A DNA stretch of 7,195 bases from Clostridia bacterium (GCA_017551645.1 JAFZLE010000025.1:1-7195); one strand, 5' to 3'. Counted from the first letter of the stretch, positions 1 through 6,468 are shown. The notes: generated by a model not told the origin, from the sequence alone. Made by a program: numbers and translations.

Positions 1-1
1 A

Positions 2-334
2 CTGGCAGGAAAACTGGAAGAGAGCTTCCCCCGCGCGCAGATACGTTTTATAGAGGTGCGCTCTTTTTCCTATTCCATGATGGGTGACAGCCCCGCTTCG
101 GACGGCGATATATTTATCATACCGTCAGAAAACGCCGGGGAATACTCCGAGTGGTTCGGCAGCCTGCCGGGTGAGTTGTTCGCTTCCGCCGGCAGCGATG
201 CGGCGCCCCTTTCATCCTACGTTTTCTATTACGGAGACAGCGATTATATGCTGTTCTACTCCGCGTCTTCCGTTCACACCGGGAGCAGTGATTCTTTGGC
301 TTTTGAGCTTGCCGACCTGCTGAAACAGAATTAA
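2..334 (+). CDS. C-terminal part of an unrecognised protein (5' end off window)
   Basis: The reading frame is open from the first bases of the window to a TAA at 332-334, giving about 110 residues of a protein that begins upstream. A GTG at 56 could be read as a start, but nothing resembling a ribosome binding site precedes it, and the frame continues upstream with protein-like composition. The visible part is rich in Ser, Asp, Phe and Tyr, contains the stretches GDIFIIPSE and YYGDSDYMLFYSASS, and has no membrane segment. I do not recognise the family. The pattern is compatible with the C-terminal half of an extracellular or periplasmic-binding-like domain, but this is only an impression. The galactanase gene starts 13 bases after the stop and its ribosome binding site overlaps the TAA, so the two are very likely co-transcribed. 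Confidence 0.75.
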   Translation: MAGKLEESFPRAQIRFIEVRSFSYSMMGDSPASDGDIFIIPSENAGEYSEWFGSLPGELFASAGSDAAPLSSYVFYYGDSDYMLFYSASSVHTGSSDSLAFELADLLKQN

Positions 335-341
335 AGAGGTG
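333..341 (+). promoter_or_regulatory. Ribosome binding site fixing the galactanase start
   Basis: AAAGAGGTG lies six bases before ATG 348 and overlaps the stop codon of the upstream gene. An in-frame GTG at 339 lies inside this site, so it is unlikely to be the start. Confidence 0.7.
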
Positions 342-347
342 CCCCAT

Positions 348-2273
348 ATGAAGCGGCTGTTCGTGTTGTGCCTGGCGCTGTGCCTGTGTCTGCCCGCGTT
401 TTCCCTGGCTGACGGAGATCTGTATGTGAAAAACATAGGCGCCGTGCCGGACGATTTCATCTTCGGCATGGATCTTTCCTCTGTTATATCCCTTGAAAGC
501 GGAGGCACTCGCTTTTACGATTTTGACGGGAACGAAACGGACATATTTTCCCTGCTCAAACAAAACGGTATCACCCACATTCGCGCCCGGCTGTGGAACG
601 AGCCCTACGATTCCAAGGGACGTCCCTACGGCGGCGGCATCTGCGACCTGGATACTTTGACGCAGATCGGCATTCGAAGCACGAAAGCGGGGCTCAAACT
701 GATAGTCGACTTCCATTACTCCGATTTCTGGGCGGATCCCGGCAAGCAAATGCCTCCCAAGGCGTGGGCGGGCATGAGCGCGGAAGAGAAAGCCGCGGCA
801 ACGTACGGGTTTACCCTGTCTGCCCTGACCGTACTCAGGGAGAACGCCATAGACGTTGGCATGGTGCAGATAGGCAACGAGACCAACGGACGGCTGTGCG
901 GCGAAAATGACTGGCCCGGCATCTGCCGGCTCATGGCAGCGGGGCTCAAGGCAGTCAGGGAAGTTTATCCCGAAGCGCTCGCTGCCCTGCACTTCACCAA
1001 TCCCGAAAACGGGGCACAGCTCAGGTACTTCGCGAAGCAGCTGGACCTGTACGCCCTGGATTACGACGTGTTCGCCACCAGCTGGTATCCCTTCTGGCAC
1101 GGCAGCCTCGACAATCTTGCCGCGGTGCTGTCGGATATAGCGGATGCCTACGGCAAAAAAGTCATGGTCATGGAGACCTCCTATCCATACACTGCCCTGG
1201 ACAGCGACTTTTCCGGCAATACTGTCAGCAGCAACGCCCTGGACGGCTATCCCTTCACCCCGCAGGGGCAGGCGAATATGATAGCAGAGCTTGCCGATAC
1301 GCTGATAAACCGCACCCGCTCAGCCATAGGGCTCGTATACTGGGAAGGCGCATGGATCACCGCGGGAGGCGCCGATTACGAAGAAAACCTGGCTCTGTGG
1401 GAGAAATACGGTTCCGGATGGGCAACACGCTTCGCCGGGGAATACGATCCTGACGACGCGGGGAAGTATTACGGCGGCAGTGCGGTGGACAACCAGGCGT
1501 TTTTTGACCCCGCCGGACATCCCCTGCCCTCGCTGAGAGTTTTCAGGCTGCTCAGGGAAGGCGGCGCGGAGGCACCCCTCCACGCAGACGCCTGCGAAAA
1601 CGTTTATGTGAGCGCGGATATCAACGCCGAATTCCGGCTGCCGGAAAGCGTCAGCGCCGTGATGAACGACGGCTCCAAGAAAAGTATACCCGTGGCCTGG
1701 GATACTGACGACGCGGGGCTGGAAGCGCTGCGGCAGAAAGGCGCGGGCACTTACGAGATACATGGCACCGCCCAGGGCATGACGGTCAGCTGTTTCCTGA
1801 CGCTGGAATACCATAACCTCCTGTCCAATCCCGGCTTTGAGGAAGGCGACGCCCACTGGCAGTTCACCGACCTGGGAAATACCCAGCAGCTGTATGTGGA
1901 AGATAAGCCCAGCGACAGCCTAAGCGGCTCGAAACACGCGCATTTCTGGAGCGCGAAGACTGATTCCGTGCGCTTTACGCTGGAGCAGGATATAGAGGAT
2001 CTGCCGGAAGGCAAATACGTGTTCGGCATATCTATCATGGGCGGCGACGGGGGCAAAACCGATATATACGCCTACGTGAACGTGAACGGGGAGACCGTCG
2101 CCAAAGTGCCCATGAAAATCAGCTACTACAACGTGTGGGATACCGAGACCACGGAAGCATTCTTCGTGCCGGAAGGCGCCCGTGTTACGGTGGGCGTTTA
2201 CGTCGCCTGCCAGGGCAGCGGCAACGGCGCCTGGGGCAAGCTCGACGACGCATTCGTGAATTCCGCGCGCTGA
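348..2273 (+). CDS. Secreted arabinogalactan endo-beta-1,4-galactanase, GH53, with Ig-like and CBM61-like modules
   Basis: A 641-residue secreted enzyme expected to cut beta-1,4-galactan side chains of pectin outside the cell. Residues 1 to about 22 form a signal peptide (MKRLF, a Leu/Cys-rich core, then AFSLADG). The GH53 barrel spans roughly residues 35-405. Its family signatures include ARLWNEPYD (80-88), LKLIVDFHYSDFW (116-128), and QIGNE with the presumed acid/base Glu178. VMETSYP carries the presumed nucleophile Glu276, and GLVYWEGAW lies near 328-336. Residues about 415-488 look like a bacterial Ig-like (Big_4 type) domain. Residues about 491-641 start with NLLSNPGFEEG and form a beta-rich carbohydrate-binding module, most like the galactan-binding CBM61. 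No sortase signal, SLH domain or dockerin is visible, so the protein is probably released or held by its binding module. GH53 assignment is firm; the exact module families are inferred. Confidence 0.93.
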   Translation: MKRLFVLCLALCLCLPAFSLADGDLYVKNIGAVPDDFIFGMDLSSVISLESGGTRFYDFDGNETDIFSLLKQNGITHIRARLWNEPYDSKGRPYGGGICDLDTLTQIGIRSTKAGLKLIVDFHYSDFWADPGKQMPPKAWAGMSAEEKAAATYGFTLSALTVLRENAIDVGMVQIGNETNGRLCGENDWPGICRLMAAGLKAVREVYPEALAALHFTNPENGAQLRYFAKQLDLYALDYDVFATSWYPFWHGSLDNLAAVLSDIADAYGKKVMVMETSYPYTALDSDFSGNTVSSNALDGYPFTPQGQANMIAELADTLINRTRSAIGLVYWEGAWITAGGADYEENLALWEKYGSGWATRFAGEYDPDDAGKYYGGSAVDNQAFFDPAGHPLPSLRVFRLLREGGAEAPLHADACENVYVSADINAEFRLPESVSAVMNDGSKKSIPVAWDTDDAGLEALRQKGAGTYEIHGTAQGMTVSCFLTLEYHNLLSNPGFEEGDAHWQFTDLGNTQQLYVEDKPSDSLSGSKHAHFWSAKTDSVRFTLEQDIEDLPEGKYVFGISIMGGDGGKTDIYAYVNVNGETVAKVPMKISYYNVWDTETTEAFFVPEGARVTVGVYVACQGSGNGAWGKLDDAFVNSAR

Positions 2274-2309
2274 ATTTGCCTTTTGGCTCAAATAACCGTG
2301 AAAAATCCC

Positions 2310-2338
2310 TTGAACACGGCAGTACAATAGTGTATAAT
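2310..2338 (+). promoter_or_regulatory. Sigma-A promoter for the Cys/His-rich secreted protein
   Basis: TTGAAC (2310-2315) and a perfect TATAAT (2333-2338) are separated by 17 bases. The predicted transcription start is near 2345, leaving a leader of about 20 bases before ATG 2367. The gene can therefore be expressed apart from the galactanase, from which no terminator separates it. Confidence 0.75.
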
Positions 2339-2354
2339 TAAGTTACTATGGTAT

Positions 2355-2361
2355 GAGGTGA
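2355..2361 (+). promoter_or_regulatory. Ribosome binding site fixing the start at 2367
   Basis: GAGGTGA lies five bases before ATG 2367. The in-frame GTG at 2358 is inside this site and is rejected as a start. Confidence 0.7.
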
Positions 2362-2366
2362 GGTTT

Positions 2367-3011
2367 ATGCGCCGTCTTGTTTCGCTTATATTGAGCATAC
2401 TTATGCTGTTCTCCCTGTGCACCCTGTGCCTGGGCGAGGGAACGCAAGCGCCCAACGATAAGGAAGAGACCGAAGAAGTCATCTACCACCACTTTGTCAA
2501 GTGGCACTGGCACGGCAACGGCACGCACCTTAGCGTGTGCGATTTTGACGACTGCAACTACGTGCGCGTTGTCCCATGTTCTTCCCTTACGGTAGAACAC
2601 GACGGCAAGACCCTGACCTTCTGCCCCATTTGCGGCCATTATACGGGCGGCAGAGGCAACTCCGTATGGAACAGGGTGTGGCAGACCTGGGACTATTCCT
2701 CATCTCCGAAGGGCGATTTTTCCACCATACTCTACACCCGCCCCTTCGGCGGCGAGAGCAGCGTGCTGTTCTGCGCGTCCCTCGTCTTCCGTTACGACGG
2801 CGCGCCCACGTATTTTGACGGGTATACCACCTTCATGTTCGGCCTGAGCGGCCCCAACCGCGCGGCTTACACGCAGGCAAGCGAGATTAACGCTTACCTC
2901 ACCAACGGGGAGGAGACCATACCCGTGGAGACTGAATATATCCCTTCCCTGTACGCTCTTCAGCTCACCATTCCCGCAGGCAGCTGGATGCTGGTGGTGG
3001 AAGGCAAATAA
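2367..3011 (+). CDS. Small secreted Cys/His-rich protein of unknown function
   Basis: A 214-residue protein that I do not recognise. Residues 1 to about 24 are a signal peptide (MRRLV, hydrophobic core, then CLGEG). The Cys residues in it are not in a lipobox (no Gly/Ala/Ser at -1), so it is probably soluble rather than a lipoprotein. Residues 40-90 are rich in His, Trp and Cys: HH, WHWHGNGTHLSVC, then C58, C63, C71 and the pair FCPICG (C86, C89). This spacing resembles a treble-clef or zinc-ribbon-like fold, and similar His/Cys motifs occur in Clostridia surface proteins; metal binding is inferred. Residues about 100-214 look beta-rich, with no catalytic motif that I can name. The gene has its own promoter, follows the galactanase by 93 bases and is closed by a strong terminator. 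Confidence 0.8.
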   Translation: MRRLVSLILSILMLFSLCTLCLGEGTQAPNDKEETEEVIYHHFVKWHWHGNGTHLSVCDFDDCNYVRVVPCSSLTVEHDGKTLTFCPICGHYTGGRGNSVWNRVWQTWDYSSSPKGDFSTILYTRPFGGESSVLFCASLVFRYDGAPTYFDGYTTFMFGLSGPNRAAYTQASEINAYLTNGEETIPVETEYIPSLYALQLTIPAGSWMLVVEGK

Positions 3012-3024
3012 ACGCCGATACAGT

Positions 3025-3067
3025 ACAGGACCCGAACGCGGCAAACGTTCGGGTCCTGTTTTGTGTT
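3025..3067 (+). terminator. Strong rho-independent terminator
   Basis: A perfect 14-bp stem (3025-3038 with 3046-3059) closes a 7-base loop. It is followed by the T-rich run TTTTGTGTTTT. On the opposite strand the hairpin is not followed by a T-run, so it may only weakly stop the converging alpha-galactosidase transcript. Confidence 0.9.
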
Positions 3068-3084
3068 TTCCAGCGGCGGCCTGT

Positions 3085-3273
3085 TTATTTAAACAAGGTA
3101 CAGCCCGCCTTTCTGAAGTTCTCGACCAGCCTGTCAAGCTGCGCGTCCGTGAGCTTGAACTCCTTTTTCAGGCATTCCCGGCACAGATAGTCCTCCCTGG
3201 CGCGGTTTATGAGTTTTTTTGTCAGTCCCGCGTCATCCGGGGTGACCTTTCCCCCGCAGACAGCGCACTTCAC
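3085..3273 (-). CDS. Small zinc-ribbon protein of unknown function, coupled to alpha-galactosidase
   Basis: A 62-residue soluble protein. Two CxxC pairs (C3-C6 in MKCAVCGG, C31-C34 in LCRECL) are spaced as in a four-Cys zinc ribbon. Between them lies TKKLINRAREDY, and the end is RKAGCTLFK. I recall similar short proteins in Clostridia with the same KKxINR and GCTLF features, all without an assigned function. No membrane segment or signal peptide is present. The start is GTG at 3273-3271, overlapping the TGA stop of the alpha-galactosidase in the minus-strand sequence GTGA, so translation is probably coupled. A role in DNA, RNA or protein binding is possible but not shown by the sequence. Confidence 0.83.
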   Translation of the reverse strand: MKCAVCGGKVTPDDAGLTKKLINRAREDYLCRECLKKEFKLTDAQLDRLVENFRKAGCTLFK

Positions 3274-4394
3274 GCCTTAAAGGTCTTGGCCAGCGCCACC
3301 ACGCAGGAACGGGGAGGCACGACCATGCTCACGTATTCCAGATACTTGCCGGACAGTTCGCCGATCACCGGCGTAAACTCAAAGCCCATGCCGCTGGCGG
3401 CGGTCAGACCCACGTCGGTAAAGCTCAGCGACATATCCCTGTTCATTTCCGAGAAATTGACAAAGGCTACGGCATAGCCTTCCTCCAGATGCCTGAAGAC
3501 CACCAGCTTGTCTTCCCTTTCCACGTTCCCCAGGAACATGGGCTGTCGGCACTCTTTATCCTGGTTTATGGAGATGAGCAGCGGGTTCGTGACGAGCTTG
3601 AGTATCTCGTCGTCCATTTTCCTTATATCGCAGCCAAGCATCAGCGGCACGCCGCACATGCACCACAGGGCGAACTGGCTCTGGTAGTCACCCAGCGTGC
3701 AGCCTCCCACGCCCACGTTGCCCTTGCCGTACATGCCCACGGTAAGCATATCCATGTCGTTGAAGCACTGGGCGGCGGACTGGGAAAACCTGCCCATCTG
3801 GGAGATGACGATCTTTTTGAAGCTTTCAGGGTTGTCTACTATATCTCCGGTGGAGCGGAACATATGGGCGCCCGTGGCGCGTATCCAGTTCCACACGTCT
3901 TCGGTGCCCCACTGGCAGGCGGAGAACAGTATGTCACGGCCGGATTCTTTGAGCGCCATGCCCATGCGCCGGTACAGCAGCTCGCCTTCTATAAACCGCG
4001 GATGGTAGCAGTAGTCATATTTAAGGAAGTCTACGCCCCACTCCGCGAAAGTCCGGGCGTCCAGATACTCGTGATCGAAACTGCCCGGATAATCCGCGCA
4101 GGTGCGCTGTCCCGCGCAGGAGTACATGCCCAGTTTAAGGCCCTTTGAATGCACATAATCGCTCAGCGCTTTCATGCCTTCCGGGAATTTCTTGGGGTCA
4201 GGCACTATGCGGCGGGTCGCTTTGTCTCTTTCCTTCAGGCTCCAGCAGTCGTCGATGACCACATATTTATAGCCTGCTTTGTCAAGTCCCTTCTCCACCA
4301 TGACGTCGGCGGTCTGGCGGATCAGTTCACTGGAAATATTCTCTCCGAAAGTGTTCCACGTGTTAAAACCCATAGGCGGTGTGTTTACCAGCAT
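3270..4394 (-). CDS. Cytoplasmic alpha-galactosidase, glycoside hydrolase family 27
   Basis: A 374-residue retaining glycosidase expected to release terminal alpha-linked galactose from oligosaccharides. The N-terminus TPPMGFNTWN (5-14) is the GH27 signature, followed by VVIDDCW (45-51). LKYDYC contains the presumed nucleophile Asp127, and RSTGDI contains the presumed acid/base Asp184. NDMDML (212-217) and GVPLMLGCDI (248-257) are further barrel signatures, and a C-terminal beta domain runs from about 285. There is no signal peptide, so it works on imported sugars. No extra binding module is present. ATG 4394 is supported by AGGGAGG eight bases upstream (4403-4409). The gene is first in a two-gene unit with its own promoter. 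Alpha-N-acetylgalactosaminidase, a family relative, cannot be fully excluded. Confidence 0.92.
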   Translation of the reverse strand: MLVNTPPMGFNTWNTFGENISSELIRQTADVMVEKGLDKAGYKYVVIDDCWSLKERDKATRRIVPDPKKFPEGMKALSDYVHSKGLKLGMYSCAGQRTCADYPGSFDHEYLDARTFAEWGVDFLKYDYCYHPRFIEGELLYRRMGMALKESGRDILFSACQWGTEDVWNWIRATGAHMFRSTGDIVDNPESFKKIVISQMGRFSQSAAQCFNDMDMLTVGMYGKGNVGVGGCTLGDYQSQFALWCMCGVPLMLGCDIRKMDDEILKLVTNPLLISINQDKECRQPMFLGNVEREDKLVVFRHLEEGYAVAFVNFSEMNRDMSLSFTDVGLTAASGMGFEFTPVIGELSGKYLEYVSMVVPPRSCVVALAKTFKA

Positions 4395-4415
4395 GACAGA
4401 AACCTCCCTAGTGTT

Positions 4416-4429
4416 TGTTTACGCTGTAA
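4416..4429 (-). promoter_or_regulatory. Possible LacI/CcpA-type operator over the transcription start
   Basis: The minus strand reads TTACAGCGTAAACA, which by eye matches 11 of 14 positions of the cre consensus TGWAARCGYTWNCW. It also contains the small inverted repeat TTAC/GTAA around a central GC. The position just after the -10 box suits repression of a sugar gene. The match is imperfect and could be chance. Confidence 0.3.
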
Positions 4430-4457
4430 TTATAGCCCATGTCCGGGCGGATTTCAA
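4429..4457 (-). promoter_or_regulatory. Sigma-A promoter of the alpha-galactosidase unit
   Basis: On the minus strand, TTGAAA (4457-4452) and TATAAT (4434-4429) are 17 bases apart, a nearly perfect consensus. The predicted start of transcription is near 4422, giving a leader of about 27 bases before ATG 4394. Confidence 0.85.
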
Positions 4458-4482
4458 GAAAAAACAGCGCCTGAGCGCTGTT
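4455..4482 (-). terminator. Terminator of the lspA-rluD unit
   Basis: On the minus strand the 8-bp perfect stem AACAGCGC/GCGCTGTT with a 4-base loop (TCAG) is followed directly by TTTTCTT, extending the stem's own TT to a run of six. Two bases of the rluD stop codon lie in the stem. The end of the U-tract overlaps the -35 box of the next promoter. Confidence 0.85.
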
Positions 4483-5374
4483 ACGGTCTGAGTTTTTCAA
4501 GCCAGGCGGTAAACCTTTCTTCCGGTTCCACCTCAAAGCGCATGCGTTCTCCCGTCACCGGGTGGTCAAAGCCGATCACGCCCGCATGCAGCAGCTGCCC
4601 GCCTTCCACATTGTACGGCGGCTTCTTGAAACCGTACACCGGGTCGCCCAGCACGGGATGGTTAAGCGACGCCATGTGCACCCTTATCTGATGAGTGCGC
4701 CCGGTGGTGAGCCGGCACTCGATAAGGCTGGCGCCTCTCAGTTCTTCCAGCACCCGCCAGTTTGTCACGGCGGACCTGCCTCCCGGGACTATCGCCATTT
4801 TTTTGCGGTCAGTGGGATGCCGGCCTATGGGCGCGTCCACTTGGCCCTCAGTTTCCCTGAAATGCCCGCACACTATGGCCTTGTATATCCTCTCCACGCT
4901 GTGTGCGGCGATCTGTTCGGACAGGCTCCGGTGCGCCAGGTCGGTCTTAGCCACCAGCAGCAGCCCGCTGGTGTCTTTGTCTATACGGTGGACGATGCCT
5001 GGACGCTCCACTCCCCCCACCAGGCTCAGGCTGCTCAACGCCGCCAGCAGCGCGTTTACAAGGGTGCCGTCGGGATTGCCCGCGGCGGGATGCACCACCA
5101 TGCCGGAAGGCTTGTACACCACCGCGAGGTTCTCATCTTCGTATACGATTTTCAGGGGAATGTCCTGCGGGAGTATATCTGTGGGCTCAGGCTCAGGCAG
5201 CGTGAATTCCACCCGGTCTCCCGGCTTTAGCTCATACCCCGCCTTGGAGCGCACGAGCGCGTTCACGCTTACCAGTCCCTGCTTTATAAGCGTTTCCGCC
5301 CGGGAACGGCTAACGGACGCGTTTTCGGAAATGAACACGTCCAGGCGCGCGGTTTTGTCAGAAACAAGCTCCAT
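4481..5374 (-). CDS. rluD: Ribosomal large-subunit pseudouridine synthase, RluA/RluD family
   Basis: A 297-residue cytoplasmic enzyme that isomerises uridines of 23S rRNA to pseudouridine. Residues about 8-60 form an S4 RNA-binding domain (SRSRAETLIKQGLVSVN, then KPGDRVEF). The catalytic domain begins near 78, with VVYKPSGMVVHP (85-96). HRIDKDTSGL follows, in which Asp132 is the catalytic aspartate. TGRTHQIRVH (224-233) and the LLHA motif (261-264) are further family signatures. Length and domain order match RluD and B. subtilis YlyB. The ATG follows the lspA stop with no gap (TAGATG on the minus strand), and its binding site (GGAAGG) lies inside lspA, so the two genes are one unit. The usual next gene in Bacilli, pyrR, is absent; an intrinsic terminator follows instead. 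The exact target uridines are inferred from the family. Confidence 0.92.
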   Translation of the reverse strand: MELVSDKTARLDVFISENASVSRSRAETLIKQGLVSVNALVRSKAGYELKPGDRVEFTLPEPEPTDILPQDIPLKIVYEDENLAVVYKPSGMVVHPAAGNPDGTLVNALLAALSSLSLVGGVERPGIVHRIDKDTSGLLLVAKTDLAHRSLSEQIAAHSVERIYKAIVCGHFRETEGQVDAPIGRHPTDRKKMAIVPGGRSAVTNWRVLEELRGASLIECRLTTGRTHQIRVHMASLNHPVLGDPVYGFKKPPYNVEGGQLLHAGVIGFDHPVTGERMRFEVEPEERFTAWLEKLRP

Positions 5375-5827
5375 CTAAGCGCCTTCCTTCCCAAATATGC
5401 AGGAAACACAAAACAATATCAGACCCAGCGTCACGCATACGTCCGCCAGATTGAACGCGGGAAAGCGGATAAAATCCAGACAGATCCAGTCTGTGACCCA
5501 GCCGCACGCCAGCCTTTCGTACACGTTGGCGGCGCCTCCCGCCAGTGCCGCAGCCAGACAGCCTGCCCCAAACGCGCTCAGGCGCCCGAACAGCACGTAC
5601 CCCGTCAGCGCGGCGAGCGCGATCATGCCCAGTATAAGCGCGACGGCGGGCACGTTTGAAAGCAATCCGAACGCCGCGCCCGCGTTACGGCTGACGCGCA
5701 GCGACACGAGCCCCCGGATCAGCACGCCGTCTCCCCCGTACAGGCTCACCAGATGTCGCGACAGAGCTATCAGCGCGGAGAGTATCACGAACACGGGTAT
5801 CGATACCCGCAGGTTTTTTTTCTTCAT
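5375..5827 (-). CDS. lspA: Lipoprotein signal peptidase (signal peptidase II), divergent
   Basis: A 150-residue membrane protein expected to cleave signal peptides of lipidated prolipoproteins. There are about four hydrophobic segments (roughly 9-30, 58-80, 84-100 and 126-146). The family motifs RNAGAAFGLL (47-56), GGAANVYER (97-105) and FNLAD (125-129) are present. The two catalytic aspartates are retained, Asp113 in VTD and Asp129 in NLAD. Two normally conserved acidic positions are changed: the N-terminal DQ motif reads SR (23-24), and the Asp of the usual GNxxDR motif is Glu104. Activity is still likely. ATG 5827 is preceded directly by an in-frame TAG, and the ribosome binding site is weak. 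The stop abuts the rluD start. No good promoter is seen just upstream, so expression may come from read-through of the divIVA terminator. Confidence 0.88.
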   Translation of the reverse strand: MKKKNLRVSIPVFVILSALIALSRHLVSLYGGDGVLIRGLVSLRVSRNAGAAFGLLSNVPAVALILGMIALAALTGYVLFGRLSAFGAGCLAAALAGGAANVYERLACGWVTDWICLDFIRFPAFNLADVCVTLGLILFCVSCIFGKEGA

Positions 5828-5843
5828 CTATCCAAACAAACAC

Positions 5844-5876
5844 AACAACACCCTCTGAGCCTTCGGGCCCAGAGGG
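5844..5876 (-). terminator. Hairpin terminator downstream of divIVA
   Basis: Positions 5851-5861 pair with 5866-5876 (ten pairs, one A-C mismatch) around a four-base loop. The plus strand would form a C(UUCG)G tetraloop. On the minus strand the stem is followed by the T-rich stretch TGTTGTTGTGTTTG rather than a clean T-run, so termination may be partial and lspA-rluD may depend on read-through. Confidence 0.65.
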
Positions 5877-5879
5877 AGC

Positions 5880-5891
5880 CGCGTTAACGCG
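5880..5891. repeat. 12-bp perfect palindrome between divIVA and its terminator
   Basis: CGCGTTAACGCG is its own reverse complement. It sits between the divIVA stop and the terminator hairpin. It could be a protein-binding site, a small RNA stem or chance. Confidence 0.5.
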
Positions 5892-5902
5892 CTGATGTCG
5901 CT

Positions 5903-6460
5903 TTATTCGTGAGAATACAGGGGGCTGTCCTTAAGCAGCTTCGCCTGCTCGTCCACCAGGGCGGAGAAGTTCTTGTGATACTCTTCCCCAGCGTTTTTGA
6001 GCTGCTCGTAATCCTGACGGATCTCGGCAAGCTTCTGCTGGCTGGCGGCTTCCAGGTTGGCAGCCTGCTCTTCCGCGTCGGAAACGATCTTGCGGGCCTT
6101 TTTGCGGGCTTCGTCGATGGTCTCGTCCGCGATGCGCTGCGCGGAGATCAGGGTCTCCCTCAGCGTGGTCTCAAGATTCTTGAAATAGCTGGGCTCGTTG
6201 AAGCTCACGCCGTCTTCCTTTACCACGGGGGCGTTCACGACCTGCTGCGCCTTCTCATCTGCCTCAGCCTTCTGCTTTTTGAGTTCTTCAAGCTCGGCTT
6301 TCAGGGCTTCGATCTGCTTGAGCAGGTTCATATTGGTCTCGCCCAGTTCCTGGGTCTGATCCGCCAGCTCGTCAAGAAAATCTCCGACCTCGTCCACATC
6401 GTATCCGTTTTTGACGATGGGGAACTCCTTCGCTCTGATGTCGTTATCGGTAATAGCCAT
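5903..6460 (-). CDS. divIVA: Cell-division and polarity protein DivIVA
   Basis: A 185-residue coiled-coil protein that binds negatively curved membrane and organises septum or pole functions. The N-terminal membrane-binding domain, MAITDNDIRAKEF then NGYDVDEVGDFLDELAD, aligns without gaps to B. subtilis DivIVA residues 1-34. A first coiled coil runs about 36-76 (Glu/Lys/Leu heptads). A Pro/Val-rich linker follows at 77-95, and a second long coil runs about 96-175. The tail is SPLYSHE. In the membrane-contact loop the B. subtilis Phe17-Arg18 pair reads Lys17-Asn18, with Ile15-Val16 before it. I chose ATG 6460 over ATG 6469 because AAAGGA lies eight bases before 6460 but touches 6469. The gene follows yggT by 56 bases and is closed by a hairpin. 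Confidence 0.92.
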   Translation of the reverse strand: MAITDNDIRAKEFPIVKNGYDVDEVGDFLDELADQTQELGETNMNLLKQIEALKAELEELKKQKAEADEKAQQVVNAPVVKEDGVSFNEPSYFKNLETTLRETLISAQRIADETIDEARKKARKIVSDAEEQAANLEAASQQKLAEIRQDYEQLKNAGEEYHKNFSALVDEQAKLLKDSPLYSHE

Positions 6461-6468
6461 ATTGTCCA

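Noticed and set aside
117..1100. Long minus-strand open frame (327 codons) opposite the galactanase
   Set aside because: It lies antisense to well-supported GH53 signatures, has no ribosome binding site that I can see, and its Arg/Gln/His-rich composition is typical of a shadow frame.
2274..2300. Possible terminator after the galactanase (GCC-TTTT-GGC)
   Set aside because: The stem has only three clean pairs and no T-run follows, so it is not a credible terminator.
3080..3098. AT-rich inverted repeat TGTTTA/TAAACA at the end of the zinc-ribbon gene
   Set aside because: It is short, weak and encodes the last residues and stop; there is no T-run.
3489..4148. Plus-strand open frame opposite the alpha-galactosidase
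   Set aside because: It overlaps the GH27 catalytic motifs on the other strand and encodes no recognisable domain; it is a shadow of a GC-rich gene.
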